Assembly (NCBI GenBank): GCA_945872355.1
Contig: CAMBZU010000003.1
Location: 22,519-86,518 of the forward strand
DNA: 64,000 nucleotides
Reading direction: 5' to 3'
Source of the DNA: Chitinophaga pinensis
Lineage (GTDB): Bacteria; Bacteroidota; Bacteroidia; UBA4408
Below are positions 34,752 to 43,387 of the stretch, piece by piece (the first letter of the stretch is position 1; each line of letters opens with the position of its first letter). The notes under the pieces are model-generated. The model was not told where the DNA came from. It did not search any database and was given only the letters and a program-made list of their open reading frames with translations. Both the position numbers and the translations under genes were made by a program.

Positions 34752-35993
34752 TTATTTCACCAATATCTTGCCATTTGAAATGCTTACAGAGTTACTTAAA
34801 AACTCATAAAAATAAATACCTGAAGTAAGCGTATTTTTATTGATGTTAATTTGATTTAAGCCACTTTTAATAGGTGTTGGTTGGGCATATACTTGTCTGC
34901 CTGTTATATCTGAAATTAGAAAGATAGTATTGTTGTAATCTTGATTTGCATTGATTGATAGCACTGCATCATCCATCATAGGATTTGGATAAACAGTTAC
35001 ATTCAGCTTGTTATTTGTGTTTTTGATACCAACACTTGTAACAGCATAATTAACACTTGTACTTGAGCATCCATCAAGGTTTGGATCAGTTGTAAAAGTA
35101 TAATCTCCGGCAAAAAGTGGTGTGTAATCTATATTTGTTGCACCTGCAATCGGATTACCATTAAAAAACCATTGTCCGTTTGTAGAAGCTGTTAAAACCA
35201 GCCCATTGAAAGTAATGGTTGGTACCGGAGGAACATTGTTAAATGGCACAGAGACATCCCAAGTGTTACCATTCAATGTTGCATTGTTGCTGCTTTGAAG
35301 ATCAGCGCTGCTTGTGCCAGTGCCTTCATTAAAACGCCAATAAGAAACCAATCCAACAGCTGCAGCAGGGTCAATATGTTTGTTCATATTTGCCATTAAT
35401 TGAGCAGCAGTAAGGGCACGGTGCCAAATGCGCACTTCATCAATTTTGCCATTGAAAAAACGAGAAGCAGCTTGAACAGGGTCACTTAATTTACCAATGG
35501 TTAGCGGATAATTTGGAGAAGTAACAATACTACCTTGAAAAGCAACCGAGTTTTGTTCTACTCCATTGATAAAAACTTTCAAATTTTGGCCATCATAAGA
35601 ACCTGCAACGTGTGTCCAGGTGCCTAATGTTAGCGTGCTGGCAGGAGAGACAGCTTCTTTCCAACTTGTTGGATTTTGATTTACATCTAAACCAGCAATG
35701 TTAAATGATAATTCACCAGTGCCTCCACAGCGCAATACAAAGCCACCCTCGCTATTGCTCCAGCCATGCTTGCAAACGATTGTGTTATTGGCCGAATTAA
35801 AAGCCCATGCATTAGAATTAATCCATGCTTCAATTGTTATTGAATCGGTAATGTTTAAGTTGCTTTGCAGTCCTGGACTTGCGTAGTTGCTAAAGCCATC
35901 AAAGGTAATGGAGTTGCTGTTTTCTATGCATACTTGGGCGTTTGCATGTTGCAAAGCAATTGTTAAAAGGGCTAGCGTAAATATTTTTTTCAT
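34752..35993 (-). CDS. LamG-domain secreted protein with T9SS sorting domain
   Basis: The 413-residue product has a signal peptide (KKIFTLALLTIALQHANAQ) and a LamG/concanavalin-A-like domain at about 25-230: SITFDGFSNYASPG, SITIEAWINSNAW, WTHVAGSYDGQNLKVFINGVEQ, FNGKIDEVRIWHRALT. A short Ig-like spacer and a type A sorting domain follow (VTVYPNPMMDDAVLSINANQD ... ISNGKILVK). LamG domains typically bind sugars or matrix proteins. The closing LamG motif is nearly the same as in the truncated fragment at 12420-13169, so the two are likely related. A TAAATTTG box lies upstream (complement of 36016-36023), and a strong terminator follows. Confidence 0.88.
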   Translation of the reverse strand: MKKIFTLALLTIALQHANAQVCIENSNSITFDGFSNYASPGLQSNLNITDSITIEAWINSNAWAFNSANNTIVCKHGWSNSEGGFVLRCGGTGELSFNIAGLDVNQNPTSWKEAVSPASTLTLGTWTHVAGSYDGQNLKVFINGVEQNSVAFQGSIVTSPNYPLTIGKLSDPVQAASRFFNGKIDEVRIWHRALTAAQLMANMNKHIDPAAAVGLVSYWRFNEGTGTSSADLQSSNNATLNGNTWDVSVPFNNVPPVPTITFNGLVLTASTNGQWFFNGNPIAGATNIDYTPLFAGDYTFTTDPNLDGCSSTSVNYAVTSVGIKNTNNKLNVTVYPNPMMDDAVLSINANQDYNNTIFLISDITGRQVYAQPTPIKSGLNQININKNTLTSGIYFYEFLSNSVSISNGKILVK

Positions 35994-36263
35994 AGTTTAT
36001 GTGGGATTAAAAAATCAAATTTAGCAAAGAATATTATATGTACTTTAAAAAGTGACTTTATTTTAAGTGTGTTGATAAGGGATGCGAGTGGATATGGAAA
36101 GGAGGATTGCGGGTCGAGCCCGCAATGACGGTTAACTTTTATTTTAAAAGAGTCTTTATTAACATAATGATACTCTGCTGGTGGTTGCTTTAATTAGTAG
36201 TGCGGATGAATGTCCTGCCTTCATTTTATTCAGTCTAAACTTCTCGTCCCTTCATTAATGAGC
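35994..36263. other. Intergenic region with a short GC palindrome
   Basis: No gene is visible. At 36106-36126, ATTGCGGG and CCCGCAAT form an 8-bp stem around TCGAG inside the sentence GGATTGCGGG...CGCAATGACG. This type of palindromic repeat is scattered through many bacterial genomes, but this is the only copy in the window. Confidence 0.5.
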
Positions 36264-36294
36264 ATAAAAAAAAGCAACCTAAAAAGGTTGCTTT
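36264..36294 (-). terminator. Terminator of tRNA-Leu
   Basis: On the minus strand AAAGCAACC pairs with GGTTGCTTT and is followed by an eight-T run. It lies 10 bases beyond the 3' end of the tRNA. Confidence 0.8.
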
Positions 36295-36303
36295 AATAAA
36301 CAG

Positions 36304-36385
36304 TGCGGATGAAGGGACTCGAACCCCCACGCCTCACGGCACCAGATCCTAAGTCTGGCGCGGCTGCCAATTACGCCACATCCGC
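36304..36385 (-). tRNA. tRNA-Leu, anticodon UAG
   Basis: The minus strand folds as a class II tRNA. The acceptor stem is GCGGATG/CATCCGC; the D arm is present. The anticodon loop is CTTAGGA on a CCAGA/TCTGG stem, giving UAG. A long variable arm (TGCCGTGAGGCG) follows, and the T arm contains GGTTCGAGTCC. The discriminator is A, and CCA is not encoded. It decodes CUN leucine codons. Confidence 0.95.
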
Positions 36386-36489
36386 ATTTTACTTTTGGCT
36401 TTTGCGCTAAGCGCGCGCAAATGTAGCTTTTTTTTATAAAGAAGCAATCAAAAAGTTTTTGCTGAACTGTTTTTGCTGAATTTTTTTTT

Positions 36490-36615
36490 ATACCGATGTG
36501 AAATAAGTAATGGCCCAAATTTGTTTCACGGCATTTGTCCCAAACTTTTTTCCGATCGGCATTTACCAATGTAAGATTTTAACTTATTGGCATAATTTAT
36601 AAATCACATTGGTAT
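36490..36615. repeat. Dispersed repeat type I, 126-bp copy a
   Basis: The element is bounded by ATACCGATGTGA and TCACATTGGTAT, an inverted repeat with one mismatch in 12. It is near-identical over its full length to 41824-41949 (I see two substitutions). Its first 82 bases recur at 37657-37738. Internally, CCGATCGG and AATGG/CCAAT-type arms suggest a folded form. Its right end supplies the stop codon of the DUF2452 gene. It has no coding capacity and is MITE-like. Confidence 0.85.
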
Positions 36616-37040
36616 TATTTAATTATTTCCCAAGTATGGTCAGCGAGCAACTTTACGGAGGTAATAAATTCATTAAAGCGTGCCGTTTTACCCCATTGAT
36701 TTGGACCAATAATGGAAAGTGCTGTTTTGCCATCTTCCTTACGATATAAATGGTAAGTATGGCCAGGCATAGGCTCAAAGCGCATTTCTGTATTGTATAT
36801 CTCTTCGCTGATTTCAACTCTTTGTTTGATATCATTCATTTGATTGGCCAACACTTGCATTTGCTCATAAATGTTTTTTACTTGCATATTGGTTTGCTCT
36901 CTCATTGCAGTAAGCGCGCGACTTTTAATTTTGCCACTGTCTTCTGGTTTTATCAATGCGCTTCCTACATGATGCGCATATTCGAGCAGGCCTGGTAACT
37001 CTGCTACTTTATCTTTATCTATTGGGTTTTTTTCCATCAT
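36615..37040 (-). CDS. DUF2452 protein
   Basis: Starting at the double ATG (37035-37040) the product is 141 residues. It matches DUF2452 over its length: NPIDKDKVAELPGLLEYAHHVGSALIKPEDSGKIKSRALTAMREQTNMQVKNIYEQM, then EPMPGHTYHLYRKEDGKTALSIIGPNQWG. The function of the family is unknown; the sequence suggests a soluble protein with a central coiled coil. The frame extends to 37097, but those 19 residues are hydrophobic and not family-like. The TAA stop at 36615-36617 overlaps the terminal repeat of the 126-bp element, so insertion may have set the present C-terminus. It is divergent from panD. Confidence 0.85.
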   Translation of the reverse strand: MMEKNPIDKDKVAELPGLLEYAHHVGSALIKPEDSGKIKSRALTAMREQTNMQVKNIYEQMQVLANQMNDIKQRVEISEEIYNTEMRFEPMPGHTYHLYRKEDGKTALSIIGPNQWGKTARFNEFITSVKLLADHTWEIIK

Positions 37041-37079
37041 TTGTGCAATAAACAGCAATATTACAAAGATGTTTAATTT

Positions 37080-37115
37080 TTTGGCTGATGCTAACAAAAA
37101 CTTTTTCTAAATTTG
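37080..37115 (+). promoter_or_regulatory. Promoter of panD
   Basis: TTTG (37080-37083) and TAAATTTG (37108-37115) are separated by 24 bases, slightly longer than usual. The -7 box lies inside the longer reading frame that opens at 37088, which favours translation from ATG 37124. Confidence 0.55.
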
Positions 37116-37123
37116 CGCCCGCA

Positions 37124-37468
37124 ATGGATATACAAGTATTAAAATCGAAAATTCACAGGGCTACGGTTACCGAGGCCAACATTGATTATATAGGTTCTAT
37201 CACTATTGATGAAAACCTTATGGATGCCACTCATTTAATTGAAAACGAGCAAGTGCATGTTTTGAATTATCGTAATGGACAGCGAATTATTACTTATGTT
37301 ATAAAAGGTGAGCGAGGTAGTGGTGTAATTTGCTTGAATGGTCCAGCTGCTTTGCAGTTTTCGAAAGATGATGAAGTAATAGTTATTTCTTACGCCAGTA
37401 TGGATTTTGAAGCAGCCAAAAGCTTTGTGCCGAAGGTAGTTTTTCCGAATAAGGAGAATGCTATATGA
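37124..37468 (+). CDS. panD: Aspartate 1-decarboxylase
   Basis: From ATG 37124 the proenzyme is 114 residues. It begins MDIQVLKSKIHRATVTEANIDYIGS, which puts the self-cleavage site at Gly24-Ser25 exactly as in E. coli and confirms this start over the frame opening at 37088. Ser25 becomes the pyruvoyl cofactor. Other family blocks (LHVLN-like VHVLNYRNGQRIITYVIKGERGSGVICLNGPAA) are intact. The enzyme makes beta-alanine for pantothenate and CoA. No other pan gene is nearby. Confidence 0.96.
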   Translation: MDIQVLKSKIHRATVTEANIDYIGSITIDENLMDATHLIENEQVHVLNYRNGQRIITYVIKGERGSGVICLNGPAALQFSKDDEVIVISYASMDFEAAKSFVPKVVFPNKENAI

Positions 37469-37888
37469 TGTGCCAATTTTTCAATGTGCCAATGTGACAA
37501 TTGAATTTTGTCTTTAATAATCAGAATTAGGTAATTTGATAATTGTTTGATTAATTTAATCAGTTAATTTTAAAGTGTCCTTAACCTATAGTTTTTAGAA
37601 CTAATACCGATTACACTTTCAGTTTAGTCCAATTGCGGCATTACCTTATTTTACTAATACCGATGTGAAATAAGCAATGGCCCAAATTTGTTTCACGGCA
37701 TTTGTCCCAAACTTTTTTCCGATCGGCATTTACCAATGCATATTTATTTTTTAGTTGGACTATAAAATAAATGCAATTGTTATAATTTGCAATAGGGACA
37801 GTAGCAAGCTGCCATGCAGCGCGGATGGCCCGGCCAAAGCAGAGCGAGGGATTGCCCCCATTAATTACCTAATTAATCAATCAGCTCA
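37469..37888. other. Repeat-filled intergenic region between panD and scoB
   Basis: No gene is seen. The left part is simple AT-rich DNA; 37602-37788 is the composite type II element; and 37790-37860 is a GC-richer stretch with GCGAGGGATTG shared with 2917-2927. The remainder is AT-rich spacer. Confidence 0.6.
37602..37788. repeat. Dispersed repeat type II, 187-bp copy containing a type I core
   Basis: The ends match the element at 24318-24447. The middle (37657-37738) is an 82-bp stretch with one substitution relative to the first 82 bases of the 126-bp element at 36490. It therefore looks like a composite: a type I unit inserted into, or recombined with, a type II unit, with the type I right half missing. 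Confidence 0.8.
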
Positions 37889-38545
37889 TTAAATTTCCAT
37901 TTCAGGAATTTCTCCTTCGATGATTAATTTACCTGCGGTAGCGTTTTTAATTTGCTCAACACTGATGCCTGGTGCGCGCTCTAAAAGCCTGAATCCGCCT
38001 TGTGGTAATACGTTTAATACGGCTAATTCAGTTACTATTTTTTTAACGCATTTGATGCCAGTTAAGGGCAGGGTACAGTTGGGTAATAATTTTGATTCGC
38101 CTGCTTTATTCACGTGTTGCATGGCTACAATAATATTGTCGGCGCTGGCAACTAGGTCCATTGCACCACCCATGCCTTTAACCATTTTGCCGGGTATTTT
38201 CCAGTTTGCAATATCACCATTTTCAGAAACTTCCATGGCTCCTAAAATAGTAAGGTTTACTTTGCGCGCTCTGATCATACCAAAGCTTAGCGCTGAATCG
38301 AAAAACACGGAGCCTGGCAATGTGGTAATGGTTTGTTTGCCTGCATTAATTAAATCGGCATCTTCTTCGCCCTCAAAAGGGAAAGGCCCCATGCCTAATA
38401 GGCCATTTTCGCTTTGCAATACAACGTTTATTCCTTCGGGAATATAGTTTGCCACCAAGGTTGGAATACCTATTCCTAAGTTAACATAGTAACCATCTTT
38501 TACTTCTCTGGCAATTCTTTTTGCGATTCCGTTTTTATCTAACAT
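37889..38545 (-). CDS. scoB: 3-oxoacid CoA-transferase subunit B
   Basis: The 218-residue beta subunit has GYYVNLGIGIPTLVANYIPEG and the catalytic glutamate Glu46 in QSENGLLG, which forms the covalent glutamyl-CoA intermediate. Further blocks GAMEVSENGDIANWKIPGKMVKGMGGAMDL and VLPQGGFRLLERAPG are typical of succinyl-CoA:acetoacetate CoA transferase. With subunit A it activates acetoacetate or other 3-oxoacids. It is downstream of scoA on the same strand, separated by an unusual 240-base repeat-bearing gap. Confidence 0.94.
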   Translation of the reverse strand: MLDKNGIAKRIAREVKDGYYVNLGIGIPTLVANYIPEGINVVLQSENGLLGMGPFPFEGEEDADLINAGKQTITTLPGSVFFDSALSFGMIRARKVNLTILGAMEVSENGDIANWKIPGKMVKGMGGAMDLVASADNIIVAMQHVNKAGESKLLPNCTLPLTGIKCVKKIVTELAVLNVLPQGGFRLLERAPGISVEQIKNATAGKLIIEGEIPEMEI

Positions 38546-38581
38546 ACCTTATTGATTAGCTAATTAGCTAATTGATTGATT

Positions 38582-38787
38582 AGCTAATTGTTTTATTTAT
38601 ATATTTTTTGAAATTACTTGACATTAATTTCTGTTTTCTTTTTTAATTTAATTTTTCATCAGCTAATTCGCTCATCAGCTCATCAGCTAATTGTTTTATT
38701 CATATATTTTTTGAAATAACTTGACATTAATTTCTGTTTTCTTTTTTAATTTAATTTTTCATCAGCTAATTCGCTCATCAGCTTATC
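38582..38787. repeat. 103-bp tandem duplication between scoB and scoA
   Basis: Two successive units (38582-38684 and 38685-38787) each begin AGCTAATTGTTTTATT and contain the block ACATTAATTTCTGTTTTC. They differ at only a few bases. Both are edged by short AGCTAAT and ATCAGCTC repeats that also run leftward to about 38555. The second unit reaches the last codons of scoA (stop at 38786-38788), so the duplication spans almost all of the gap between the two subunit genes. Confidence 0.85.
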
Positions 38788-39499
38788 AGCTCATCTTCCT
38801 GGTAGTTCTTTGCTCAATTCTTTTTTCATATTGTTGGCCTTGAAAGATGCGGTGTATATAAATACCGGGAGTGTGAATAAAGTTTGGATCTAACTCACCT
38901 ACTTCAACCAATTCTTCGACCTCTGCAATGGTTATTTTACCTCCAATGGCCATGGCATGATTAAAGTTCATTGCTGTTTGTCGAAATACTAAATTGCCTG
39001 CTGTGTCTCCTTTCCAAGCTTTTACCAAGGCAAAATCTGCTTCGAAAGCATACTCTAATAGGTATTCTTTTTCTATCCCATTAAAAGTAAATTTACGACT
39101 TTCTTTACCTATTGCAACTTCAGTTCCAACACCTGCAGGGGTATAAATGGCAGGCATACCATAGCCAGCAGCCATGCAACGTGTGGCTAAAGTGCCCTGT
39201 GGAACTAAATCCACTTCTAACTCACCACTTAGCATTTGGCGTTCGAACTCTGCGTTTTCGCCAACATAGGAGGAAATCATTTTTTTGATTTGTTTGTTTT
39301 GGAGCAGCAATCCCAGTCCAAAGTCGTCGACACCCGCATTGTTGCTAATACAAGTTAGATTTTTAATTCCTTTTTTTACTAATGCTGCAATTAAGTTTTC
39401 GGGAATGCCACAGAGCCCAAATCCGCCTACCATTAAGGTCATGTTATCTTGAATGTCAGCAATGGCTTCATCTACATTTTTTACAGTTTTATTAATCAT
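38786..39499 (-). CDS. scoA: 3-oxoacid CoA-transferase subunit A
   Basis: The 237-residue alpha subunit has the CoA-transferase family I signature: [18 protein letters not shown] near the N-terminus, then [32 protein letters not shown] and [14 protein letters not shown]. It pairs with scoB, read next on the same strand. It starts 28 bases downstream (in transcript order) of the PBP1A stop, so all three may be in one transcript, although the functions are unrelated. The C-terminal residues [11 protein letters not shown] border the tandem duplication. Confidence 0.94.
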   Translation of the reverse strand: MINKTVKNVDEAIADIQDNMTLMVGGFGLCGIPENLIAALVKKGIKNLTCISNNAGVDDFGLGLLLQNKQIKKMISSYVGENAEFERQMLSGELEVDLVPQGTLATRCMAAGYGMPAIYTPAGVGTEVAIGKESRKFTFNGIEKEYLLEYAFEADFALVKAWKGDTAGNLVFRQTAMNFNHAMAIGGKITIAEVEELVEVGELDPNFIHTPGIYIHRIFQGQQYEKRIEQRTTRKMS

Positions 39500-39527
39500 A
39501 ATACTTTTTAATTATTTCAAACAATTA

Positions 39528-41753
39528 TTAAAAATCTTCACCAAATTCAATACTTTCTCCTTGTTCTTTGTCTTCGTTGTATTTTGTGCAATCGAGTTCA
39601 ATTTTAAGGTCTAAGCCTTCAGGTTTTTCAAAGTCATTTTGAGTAACCTTGAGTGATTTGTCGGCATAAACTTTTTTCATGTATAAACCCCAAATAGGCA
39701 GCGCCATTGAAGCTCCTTGACCTAAATCGGTGCTTCGGAAATGGGCGCTACGATCTTCACAGCCTACCCAAACACCGCTTACTAAATCAGGAGTGATACC
39801 CATAAACCATCCATCAGAATTATTTTGCGTGGTCCCTGTTTTCCCTGCAATAGGAGCAGTTAGTCCATATCTGAATCTTAATCTTGATCCAGTTCCATGG
39901 TCAACAACACCTTTCATTAAGTTGATTGTAAGATAAGCTGTTTCTTTACTGATGGCTTCAACACTGCGTGGCATAAAGTCTTCGATTACATTGCCATTTT
40001 TATCTTCGATGCGTGTAATAAAAGTTGGTTCAACCCACACCCCTTGATTGGCAAAAGTACTGTTTGCACCTACCATTTCGTAAACAGAAATATCTGCAGT
40101 TCCTAAGCATAAAGAAGGTACAGCTTCGAGTGGACTTTCGATACCTAACTTACGCGCTAAATCTACCACAGCTTGCGGGCCAAACTGTTTCATTACATAA
40201 GCAGTTATAGAATTTACAGAAAGCGCTAAGCCTTTTTTTAAGGTCATCATGCCACCGTATTTACCATCAGAATTTTTAGGACTCCAACTTCCGCCTTCCG
40301 GTAAATCAAAGGTTACAGGAATGTTGGGCACTTGATAGCATGGACTCCATTGCTCTTGCATGGCTAAAGTATAAACAAAAGGTTTAAATGTTGAGCCCAC
40401 CTGTCGTTTTCCTTGACGCACATGGTCATACTTAAAGTTTCGATAATTAATGCCACCAACCCAAGCGCGAATATATCCCGAGCTTGGCTCCATGCTCATG
40501 AAACCGGTTTGCAAAAAGTATTTGCAATAGCGCATACTGTCCCAAGGAGTGATAATTGTATCGAAATCTCCTTTCCATGAAAAAAGTTTTGTTTCTACAG
40601 GTTTCATGAAAGTAGCTTTAATTTCGTTATCGCTCAAACCTCTTTCTTTGAGCGTTCTGTAGCGGTCACTGCGTTTCATAGTTTGCGTTAGCAGTTTTTC
40701 AACTTCTGTATCGTTCATGTTATAAAAGGGTGCATTTTTTTTACCTTTCCAATGTGTAAAGAATTTCCCTTGAAGCTCTGTAAGCCATTCCTGCACAGCT
40801 TCTTCGGCATAGCGTTGCATTTTACTGTTTATGGTTACGTATATTTTTAATCCATCTTTGTATAAATTGTATTTACTACCATCAGGCTTATTATGCTCCT
40901 TGCACCACTTTTTCATATAGTCGCGCAAGTATTCTCTAAAGTAGGTGGCGATACCTTCGTTTTGATCTTCGGAGGTGAATTTAATTTTAAGCGGAATTTT
41001 TTTATATTTTTCGCATTGCTCATTAGTAATATAGTGGTACTTTTCCATTTGGTTGAGCACTACATTTCTTCTATTTACTGCATTTTCTGGTTTGCGTTTA
41101 GGGTTAAAAAGGGATGGGTTTTTAGCCATTCCAACAAGCATGGCAGCCTGTTCAATTTTAAGTGAATCGGGTGTTGTGTCAAAATAAATACGTGCAGCAG
41201 ACTTAATACCTACTGCATTATTAATAAAGTCGAATTTATTAAGATACATGGAAATGATTTCATTTTTGGTATAGTTTTTTTCCAATTTTACAGCAATGAT
41301 CCATTCTTTAAATTTTCGCAATACCAATTCAACTTTATTAAGGTTTTCTCTTGGAAAAAGCATTTTAGCTAATTGTTGTGTGATTGTACTTCCTCCTCCG
41401 CTGCTTTCTCTGCCGCTTAAAGCGCCACTTACGGCTCTTCCCAATGCTCTTACATCTACACCGCTATGGGTGTAAAAACGAGCGTCTTCGGTTGCTATCA
41501 AAGCATTTACTACATTAGGAGAAATTTGATTGAAAGAAACATTAGTTCTGTTTTCAATATAGTATTTTCCTATTACTTTTTGATCTGAAGAAATAATTTC
41601 AGAAGCCAAATTACTTCTTGGATTTTCAAGTTCTTCGAGAGAGGGGAGATCGGCAAAAACAGTGAGGTATACGATAAAACAGGTGAGCAGAATAATTGGA
41701 GCTAATGCAATAAACCACAGCCATTTAATTTTATTGTTTTTTGATTTTGCCAT
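39528..41753 (-). CDS. Penicillin-binding protein 1A (bifunctional transglycosylase/transpeptidase)
   Basis: The 741-residue class A PBP has one N-terminal membrane anchor (12-33). The GT51 glycosyltransferase has the catalytic Glu89 in TEDARFYTHSG and GGSTITQQLAKMLFP. The transpeptidase has Ser454-Thr-Phe-Lys457, Ser512-Val-Asn514 and Lys638-Thr-Gly640. It polymerises lipid II and cross-links peptidoglycan in the periplasm. All catalytic motifs are intact and the length is ordinary. The acidic C-terminus (KYNEDKEQGESIEFGEDF) is usual in this phylum. A TACTTTTG box lies just upstream (complement of 41771-41778). Confidence 0.95.
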   Translation of the reverse strand: MAKSKNNKIKWLWFIALAPIILLTCFIVYLTVFADLPSLEELENPRSNLASEIISSDQKVIGKYYIENRTNVSFNQISPNVVNALIATEDARFYTHSGVDVRALGRAVSGALSGRESSGGGSTITQQLAKMLFPRENLNKVELVLRKFKEWIIAVKLEKNYTKNEIISMYLNKFDFINNAVGIKSAARIYFDTTPDSLKIEQAAMLVGMAKNPSLFNPKRKPENAVNRRNVVLNQMEKYHYITNEQCEKYKKIPLKIKFTSEDQNEGIATYFREYLRDYMKKWCKEHNKPDGSKYNLYKDGLKIYVTINSKMQRYAEEAVQEWLTELQGKFFTHWKGKKNAPFYNMNDTEVEKLLTQTMKRSDRYRTLKERGLSDNEIKATFMKPVETKLFSWKGDFDTIITPWDSMRYCKYFLQTGFMSMEPSSGYIRAWVGGINYRNFKYDHVRQGKRQVGSTFKPFVYTLAMQEQWSPCYQVPNIPVTFDLPEGGSWSPKNSDGKYGGMMTLKKGLALSVNSITAYVMKQFGPQAVVDLARKLGIESPLEAVPSLCLGTADISVYEMVGANSTFANQGVWVEPTFITRIEDKNGNVIEDFMPRSVEAISKETAYLTINLMKGVVDHGTGSRLRFRYGLTAPIAGKTGTTQNNSDGWFMGITPDLVSGVWVGCEDRSAHFRSTDLGQGASMALPIWGLYMKKVYADKSLKVTQNDFEKPEGLDLKIELDCTKYNEDKEQGESIEFGEDF

Positions 41754-42165
41754 AAGAAAATTAATACCAACAAAAGTATTAAAAAAATAAGGTAAAAGAT
41801 GTTGAATTTTAAACTATTAATTTATACCGATGTGAAATAAGTAATGGCCCAAATTTGTTTCATGGCATTTGTCCCAAACTTTTTTCCGATCGGCATTTAC
41901 CAATGTAAGATTTTAAATTATTGGCATAATTTATAAATCACATTGGTATTATTAGAAAAAATGAGCGCAAAAAGGGAAACTTTCTACTGCAGCTTTCCAT
42001 TTGCTACTTCTTATTGCCATTGTATGATAAAGGATTAAAAGCTGAGGTACTTTCTAGTGATTAATTGGGGTATTTAATGAGCGTCATTCAATAATACCAT
42101 AAATCCTGCTTTTGCAAAATTTAAAAGCAACACATGCGCCAAATAGCACAGCAAAAATGGTTCAA
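41754..42165. other. Intergenic region with a type I repeat
   Basis: The gap between PBP1A and metF holds the PBP1A promoter region, the 126-bp type I element (41824-41949) and about 215 further AT-rich bases in which I see no gene. Confidence 0.6.
41824..41949. repeat. Dispersed repeat type I, 126-bp copy c
   Basis: It has the same length and same ATACCGATGTGA/TCACATTGGTAT ends as 36490-36615. The only differences I find are ATGGCA for ACGGCA and AAATTATT for AACTTATT. It lies within 80 bases upstream of PBP1A, next to its promoter. Confidence 0.85.
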
Positions 42166-43116
42166 TTAATAAACCTCTTTTACAATTCTTCTTACAGCTT
42201 CAGATTTTCCCATGGTATAATAATGTAAACATGGGACTCCATTTTTGATAAGCTCTTTAGATTGTGCAATTCCCCATGCTATACCAATTTCTCTTGCTTC
42301 GTCTTCAGTTTTAGCTTTGAGCAGGGCATCAGCTAAAATTTCGGGGATATCAATATTGAAAATTTTTGGGAGTAGGGTAATTTGTTTTGCTTGTGATATA
42401 GGCTTTAATCCGGGAATAATTGGTACAGTAATGCCTGCATTAATACATGCATCTCTGAATTTAAAAAACTTTTCGTTATCGTAAAATAATTGTGTTACAA
42501 TATAGTCAGCACCTGCATCAATTTTAGCTTTAAGGTACTTTAAGTCGGTATTAAAGTTTGGTGCTTCAAAATGTTTCTCAGGATATCCTGCCACGCCAAT
42601 GCAAAATTCAGAAGGCACAGCTTGAATTTCATTATCCATATAAGTACCTTTATTCATTTCAACAATTTGTTTTACCAAATTTACTGCATATGCATGTCCA
42701 TTTTCTTTTGGTGTAAATGAAGCTTCTGTTTTAACAGGATCACCTCTAAGCGCAAGAATGTTATCTATACCTAAATATTGTAAATCAATTAATGCATTTT
42801 CTGTTTCTTCCTGCGTAAAACCACCACAAATTAAATGTGGTACCGCATCAATTTTATATTTGTTAATAATGGCAGCACAAATACCAACAGTACCTGGGCG
42901 CTTTCGTATAGAAACTTTCTCTAAATAACCACCTTCTCTTTTTTTATACACATATTCTTCGCGATGGTAAGTTACATTTATAAAGTTTGGCGAAAACTCT
43001 AGTAAAGGGTCAATACTTTCGAATATTGAGTCAATTCTTTTACCTTTAAGAGGAGGTAAAATTTCGAAAGAAAAAAGTGTTGACTTGGATTTATTGATAT
43101 GTTCTATTACTTTCAT
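42166..43116 (-). CDS. metF: 5,10-methylenetetrahydrofolate reductase
   Basis: The start is placed at ATG 43114-43116 (frame open to 43137), giving 316 residues. The FAD-dependent TIM barrel has FSFEILPPLKG near the N-terminus with the substrate/NADH glutamate, then NVTYHREEY, GICAAIINKYKIDAVPHLICGGFTQEETENALIDLQYLGIDNILALRGDP and IPGLKPIS. It reduces methylene-THF to methyl-THF for methionine synthesis. A TATTTTTG box (complement of 43135-43142) supports the shorter start. No other methionine gene is adjacent. Confidence 0.95.
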   Translation of the reverse strand: MKVIEHINKSKSTLFSFEILPPLKGKRIDSIFESIDPLLEFSPNFINVTYHREEYVYKKREGGYLEKVSIRKRPGTVGICAAIINKYKIDAVPHLICGGFTQEETENALIDLQYLGIDNILALRGDPVKTEASFTPKENGHAYAVNLVKQIVEMNKGTYMDNEIQAVPSEFCIGVAGYPEKHFEAPNFNTDLKYLKAKIDAGADYIVTQLFYDNEKFFKFRDACINAGITVPIIPGLKPISQAKQITLLPKIFNIDIPEILADALLKAKTEDEAREIGIAWGIAQSKELIKNGVPCLHYYTMGKSEAVRRIVKEVY

Positions 43117-43387
43117 ATAAATTAAAAAGGAGTGCAAAAATAAACATATTCTTAAATAAAAGAGAAATTGATTGTTATTAAGCCTTTTATTAAAAAAAAT
43201 TTGGTTTGAATTATTAGAGTATCAATTGTTTTTTTTGAATAAGATATTGGTTGGGATGCTACACAAATTCGGACAGTATTTTGCCTTATATTGCTATATT
43301 TGATGAAAAAAAAGTAAATATATGACTGATACAAACGTTTTTATATATATTTGCGTATTAACAGTATAATTTCAATTACTACTAAAC
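43117..43387. other. Divergent intergenic region between metF and the PKD lipoprotein gene
   Basis: AT-rich DNA without a gene. On the plus strand TATATTTG boxes occur at 43295-43302 and 43346-43353; the second lies 35 bases before the lipoprotein ATG and is the better -7 candidate. No matching -33 box at the usual distance is visible. Confidence 0.5.

Noticed and set aside
36279..36569. 96-codon minus-strand frame
   Set aside because: It runs through tRNA-Leu, its terminator and part of the 126-bp repeat, so it cannot be a real protein gene.
37920..38447. 175-codon plus-strand frame opposite scoB
   Set aside because: It is antisense to a clear CoA-transferase subunit with an intact catalytic site, and the translation has no domain-like character.
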